Origin: Ignavibacteria bacterium
Lineage (GTDB): Bacteria; Bacteroidota; Ignavibacteria; Kapaibacteriales; Kapaibacteriaceae
Assembly (NCBI GenBank): GCA_013204605.1
Contig: JABMNI010000067.1
Coordinates: 1 to 46,751, forward strand
Direction of reading: 5' to 3'
DNA: 46,751 nucleotides
Below, piece by piece: positions 43,676 through 46,751 of this stretch. The notes under the pieces are model-generated. The model was not told the DNA's origin. It saw only the letters and a list, made by a program, of their open reading frames with translations, and did not search any database. The position numbers and the translations under genes were made by a program. Position 1 is the first letter of the stretch. Every line of letters starts with the position of its first letter.

Positions 43676-44269
43676 ATGAAAACTCTCGTTTTGACTTTGT
43701 TAAGCTTTGCGGCTATTGCTCTAGTGTCACATACTGAGGCGACAGCATCAGAAATTTGTACTACTTCAGTAGTGTCGGTACCAGATGGGAATGGTGGCTG
43801 TTGTGATGTCACGGTCGATTATTGTTACGAAATGGTAGGTGGTGTGTTTACTGTTAGGTATGGTACTGTTAAGTTCAATCCTCCACAGTGCGAAATCTTA
43901 ATGGGTCCAGGACTTTTCAATTGGCTTGATAAGAAAATCGTATACATATTGAATCAACAAGGTGCGTTCAACGAAACTATTCCGAATTGTCCTCAAACCA
44001 CTACATTATTAGTTGAAACTTCCCACCACTCTTGTTACAAATTGGAATACATACCGCCTGGAAGTAACTACCATGTTTACAATCCTTGTGGCGAGACATA
44101 CTGCGTCAGAAGGTGTACGGTTTGCATGAATACATCTGAAACTGATGCTTGCAATAATAATGTGCCGATGCTAAATTACGTGGGTTGCATAAACACCTAT
44201 GTACCTTGTGTAGACCATGGTGGTGGTGGTCCTGGCGGTTGTAATGTAAATACTTGCAGCAGTAACTAG
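43676..44269 (+). CDS. Cysteine-rich secreted protein of unknown function
   Basis: A 197-residue protein with a signal peptide (MKTLVLTLLSFAAIALVSHTEATA). The mature part has 16 cysteines (GGCCDVTVDYC, CGETYCVRRCTVC, and a Gly-rich end GGGGPGGCNVNTC), which suggests a disulfide-bonded extracellular protein. It has no T9SS sorting domain, although the next gene does. No family recognised. It is preceded by a (GT)12 tract. Its neighbours suggest a surface or secreted accessory function. Confidence 0.7.
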   Translation: MKTLVLTLLSFAAIALVSHTEATASEICTTSVVSVPDGNGGCCDVTVDYCYEMVGGVFTVRYGTVKFNPPQCEILMGPGLFNWLDKKIVYILNQQGAFNETIPNCPQTTTLLVETSHHSCYKLEYIPPGSNYHVYNPCGETYCVRRCTVCMNTSETDACNNNVPMLNYVGCINTYVPCVDHGGGGPGGCNVNTCSSN

Positions 44270-44296
44270 ATTGATTAATAATATCTGGAATCCGAA

Positions 44297-46558
44297 ATGC
44301 GAATACTGTTTCTTTTTCTGTGCTTGACATCATTTTTCGTAAGTAAAAGCGTTTTTGCTCAAAAGGTAAGTTACGATCAGCTTTATAGTGCTGAGTTTGC
44401 GAGACCAATTCAACTGTTGGAACACAGAGGAAGATTCTACACATTGCATTCAAACGGCCAGTTGTCGGTGTTTGAAAGCTCTTCGCTATCCCCCACTTCT
44501 GTGTCTACTCCTTCGAACTTCATTGTATCGATATACAATTCAGGAGAGTTACTTTGGATATATACGGGTACCGGTAAATTTTACTACTCCTCGAATCAAG
44601 GCAGTAGTTGGATTGCGGTACCCATTTTTATTCAACAAGTTTTTCAGTCAAATGACAATACACTCTACCTGAGGGGTGATACCCTCATTAGAAAATGTGT
44701 AGTGACGGGAACCAACGTGACATTTGAGAATGTGGCATCTGTAGTTTCAACTGACTCAGTTACTGCATTCGCAATCAAGAAAGACACTGTGGTGATTGCT
44801 ACTTTTCTGCCGCAATCTGGGTTAGCTAATGTAGAAGTTTTTGTTGCTGGTGAGTTTGTGAAGCGTTCCATTGTTTTTACAGACATCATCAACAGATTCG
44901 AAACAGTTGAAGATGGAACTTTGTTTGGCCTAACTGTACGTGGTAAAATTTACGTGCAATATGATTCGCTTTCCAACGGTGTGCTTGATATTACCAAGAG
45001 TTACAATTTACTGTCTACGTACTCCGCTAGTATCGGATTCCATGAGAGCAAAAGAGTCCTCGTTGTTGTGGGTACTAATTCTAAAGATTTCAAAAAGCGA
45101 TCAATTGTCAGAATTGGTCCAGGATCATACGATACTGATACTGTTTACTTTGCCAATTCAGATGAAAGCAAGATTGTGGCGTCTACTATGTCGAGTGGAG
45201 GCATTCTTGTAGCTTCGGAATCTGGCCGCATTGCTTTCTCGATCAATGACGTCGTCAGATATTCGAAACCACTCATCCCGGACTCGCTGGTGCAAACTTC
45301 GTTCAATGTTTCAGCAGGATCGGAATCGATCTATGTCACTAGGCATTTATCTTATGCCGAGCCAGTACCTGTTAACTCGAAGGTAGTTTCTGATGTAGCG
45401 GTGAATTCAGCAAGTTATTTTGACTTGCCATTTGCGAAGTATCCATCGACATTCAAAGACTCAATTGGTATTCCATTGCGGCTGATCACTTTGGGTGCCG
45501 AAGGCAACATTATGGTTGGGTCGAAAGGAATTGTTAGAGCGGATCTTTTGGCAGGACCGTGGACATTTAGTAGTTATCCACTGGGCATCTCGGAGAGGTA
45601 TTTTGTTCCCACGGAGTGTGTCTTGAAAGACGGCGGATTGATGCTACCATACAATTTGAATGGTTTTATGATTTCGAACGACCAGGGTAAGTCATGGAGT
45701 GCTCACGTTGTGCCCAAGATGTTTCAAAGCCCTCGGAGTATGGGATCATCAAGTAGCTGTATTTACTTTACTTCGGGCTGGGAGTTATTAGTAGTTCGTA
45801 AACCTATTGTGGGAGACACAGTGTTTCCTATTTATCGTGTAACTGCAACGCAGTTAAAAGTTCTTGAATTGAACGAAGATACCGCAACGTATCTCACCGC
45901 TACAAAAGTGCCACCTACCAGCGAAGATTTTAATACAATAGTAGTTTATAGAGTAGATTCAAGTGGATTAATAGATTCTACCTTTGTTAGACTGAGTACT
46001 GCATTGCCAGTCGGTTTTAGTCTAACGGTCTTTAAATCTGGTGATTCGATTTCTATATTCGAGAACTCACATGCCAGGTATTTGCTTATCGTCGGAAATC
46101 AATTGAAGTATGAGTCGTATTTAACCACTCATCCGCGATTTGAATGGTTCACATCTAGTTTTACAGTTAGATTCAAAAACTGCACAAATCTGCAACTATT
46201 GGTTCCAAAGGAAGGAGTACTTGTAAACTACCGTCCACTTGATACTAACACAATCTCATCGGTCATCGACGACTATTGGCATGTATACGTACAAAACCCG
46301 CGCCCCAACCCAGCTAGTGGAACGATTGTAGTAGATGTTGGAAGGTTTGTTACTGCTGACTTAAGTAACATTACACTTGAAATGTGGTCCGTTGCCGGCG
46401 AAAAAGTCAGAGACTTCACTAAGGACGTGCCGAAGTTCTCCCAAGGTAGTGGCAGTGTCCCCGTATCGTTGGACGTCTCTGGAATAGCACGCGGGTTCTA
46501 TCTGATTGCGATTAGGAATAGTCAAACAACGAATGCGTGTAAAGTAATCATCAACTGA
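44297..46558 (+). CDS. T9SS-exported protein, propeller-like
   Basis: A 753-residue secreted protein. The signal peptide ends SVFAQ. The body is beta-rich with propeller-like motifs (SSNQGSSWIAV, ISNDQGKSWSAHV) resembling Asp-boxes, so it probably folds into one or two propellers. The last 85 residues form a T9SS sorting domain (PRPNPASGTIVVDV, LEMWSVAGEKVRDF, VSGIARGFYLIAI). It starts 27 bases after the cysteine-rich gene and may be co-expressed with it. Function unknown; a structural or binding role is more likely than an enzyme. Confidence 0.8.
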   Translation: MRILFLFLCLTSFFVSKSVFAQKVSYDQLYSAEFARPIQLLEHRGRFYTLHSNGQLSVFESSSLSPTSVSTPSNFIVSIYNSGELLWIYTGTGKFYYSSNQGSSWIAVPIFIQQVFQSNDNTLYLRGDTLIRKCVVTGTNVTFENVASVVSTDSVTAFAIKKDTVVIATFLPQSGLANVEVFVAGEFVKRSIVFTDIINRFETVEDGTLFGLTVRGKIYVQYDSLSNGVLDITKSYNLLSTYSASIGFHESKRVLVVVGTNSKDFKKRSIVRIGPGSYDTDTVYFANSDESKIVASTMSSGGILVASESGRIAFSINDVVRYSKPLIPDSLVQTSFNVSAGSESIYVTRHLSYAEPVPVNSKVVSDVAVNSASYFDLPFAKYPSTFKDSIGIPLRLITLGAEGNIMVGSKGIVRADLLAGPWTFSSYPLGISERYFVPTECVLKDGGLMLPYNLNGFMISNDQGKSWSAHVVPKMFQSPRSMGSSSSCIYFTSGWELLVVRKPIVGDTVFPIYRVTATQLKVLELNEDTATYLTATKVPPTSEDFNTIVVYRVDSSGLIDSTFVRLSTALPVGFSLTVFKSGDSISIFENSHARYLLIVGNQLKYESYLTTHPRFEWFTSSFTVRFKNCTNLQLLVPKEGVLVNYRPLDTNTISSVIDDYWHVYVQNPRPNPASGTIVVDVGRFVTADLSNITLEMWSVAGEKVRDFTKDVPKFSQGSGSVPVSLDVSGIARGFYLIAIRNSQTTNACKVIIN

Positions 46559-46635
46559 CCCTGCTCTTTAAATTGTTCCAATTCATTTCGATGTTTCTCA
46601 ATAGTGTACGTCCCCCTGACCTGCACCCCAAATAT

Positions 46636-46664
46636 ACTACCAACAGAAATGATAGTTTGGTAGT
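46636..46664. promoter_or_regulatory. Hairpin upstream of the transposase start
   Basis: Perfect 8-bp arms ACTACCAA and TTGGTAGT surround a 13-base loop just before the ribosome binding site AGGAG (46669-46673). Such structures in insertion sequences can block translation driven by outside promoters. Confidence 0.6.
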
Positions 46665-46679
46665 CAAAAGGAGAGCAAT

Positions 46680-46751
46680 ATGGGCAGGAAACATCACACG
46701 GAAGAGCAGATTATCGGCATCTTGCGAGGTGCGGAGGTAGTCGTATCGAAG
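46680..46751 (+). CDS. IS3-family transposase OrfA, N-terminal part
   Basis: The first 24 codons, starting MGRKHHTEEQIIGILRGAE, match the helix-turn-helix beginning of IS3-family OrfA proteins ([KR]..FTEEQI..IL.EAE pattern). AGGAG lies six bases before the ATG. The frame runs off the window. Confidence 0.8.
   Translation, partial: MGRKHHTEEQIIGILRGAEVVVSK

Larger units (their letters stand above)
46617..46751 (+). mobile_element. Left end of an IS3-type insertion sequence (cut by window edge)
   Basis: The left end probably starts at TGACCTGCACCCC (46617), which resembles the TG...CTGC.CCCC termini of IS3-family elements. It is followed by a hairpin and the start of a transposase OrfA. The right end, second frame and target duplication are outside the window. 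Confidence 0.7.

Overview
This is chromosomal DNA of about 45% G+C from the Bacteroidota/Chlorobiota side of the bacteria. Five gene products carry the C-terminal sorting domain of the type IX secretion system (T9SS). The tRNA-Ser gene has a promoter of the Bacteroidetes type (TTTG, 19 bases, TATCTTTG), and Shine-Dalgarno sites are weak or missing before many genes. A placement near Candidatus Kapabacteria or other Chlorobi-related lineages is my inference; no ribosomal RNA gene is present to settle it.

Layout. 1-1.1 kb: a T9SS cargo gene with a damaged or unusual start. 1.2-6.3 kb: a DNA polymerase III delta-prime-like gene coupled to a very long VWA/beta-propeller/outer-membrane-barrel fusion. 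6.3-10 kb (minus): an unusual alpha-amylase-family protein and uvrC. 10.1-13.4 kb: a small lipoprotein, then a MoxR/RavA-type ATPase with a VWA partner. 13.4-21.4 kb (minus): a tightly packed envelope operon of a TPR protein, a beta-barrel with a TonB-box-like segment, a SPOR protein, a TonB-domain protein and a 56-residue membrane protein, then UDP-glucose dehydrogenase. 21.5-22.4 kb: trhO. 22.4-29.1 kb: two large T9SS-exported proteins (minus), one split by an in-frame TGA, flanked by repeat-bearing spacers. 29.1-33.1 kb: a PiT-type transporter, an arsenosugar-type ArsM methyltransferase, a DedA/VTT membrane protein and a purine nucleoside phosphorylase. 33.1-41.7 kb: housekeeping genes (propeller lipoprotein, pta, hslO, mutS, tRNA-Ser, smpB, tyrS, a lipoate/octanoyl transferase). 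41.7-46.6 kb: accessory genes, namely two more T9SS cargos, an orphan MNT nucleotidyltransferase, a decayed gene fragment, a (GT)12 tract and a cysteine-rich secreted protein. The left end of an IS3-type insertion sequence closes the window.

The most striking signal is not a gene. The word ARGGGGCT, with looser extended consensus GGTARGGGGCTTTCCAG, occurs 35 times on the two strands, where about two are expected from base composition. It lies mostly inside genes, in all frames and both orientations. It is absent from the T9SS cargo block at 22.2-29.3 kb and from the right end. It behaves like a DNA-level signature such as an uptake sequence or a protein-binding word. A second cross-cutting pattern is a TAnnTTTG promoter box 3-4 bases before the start codons of several housekeeping genes, which suggests leaderless mRNAs.
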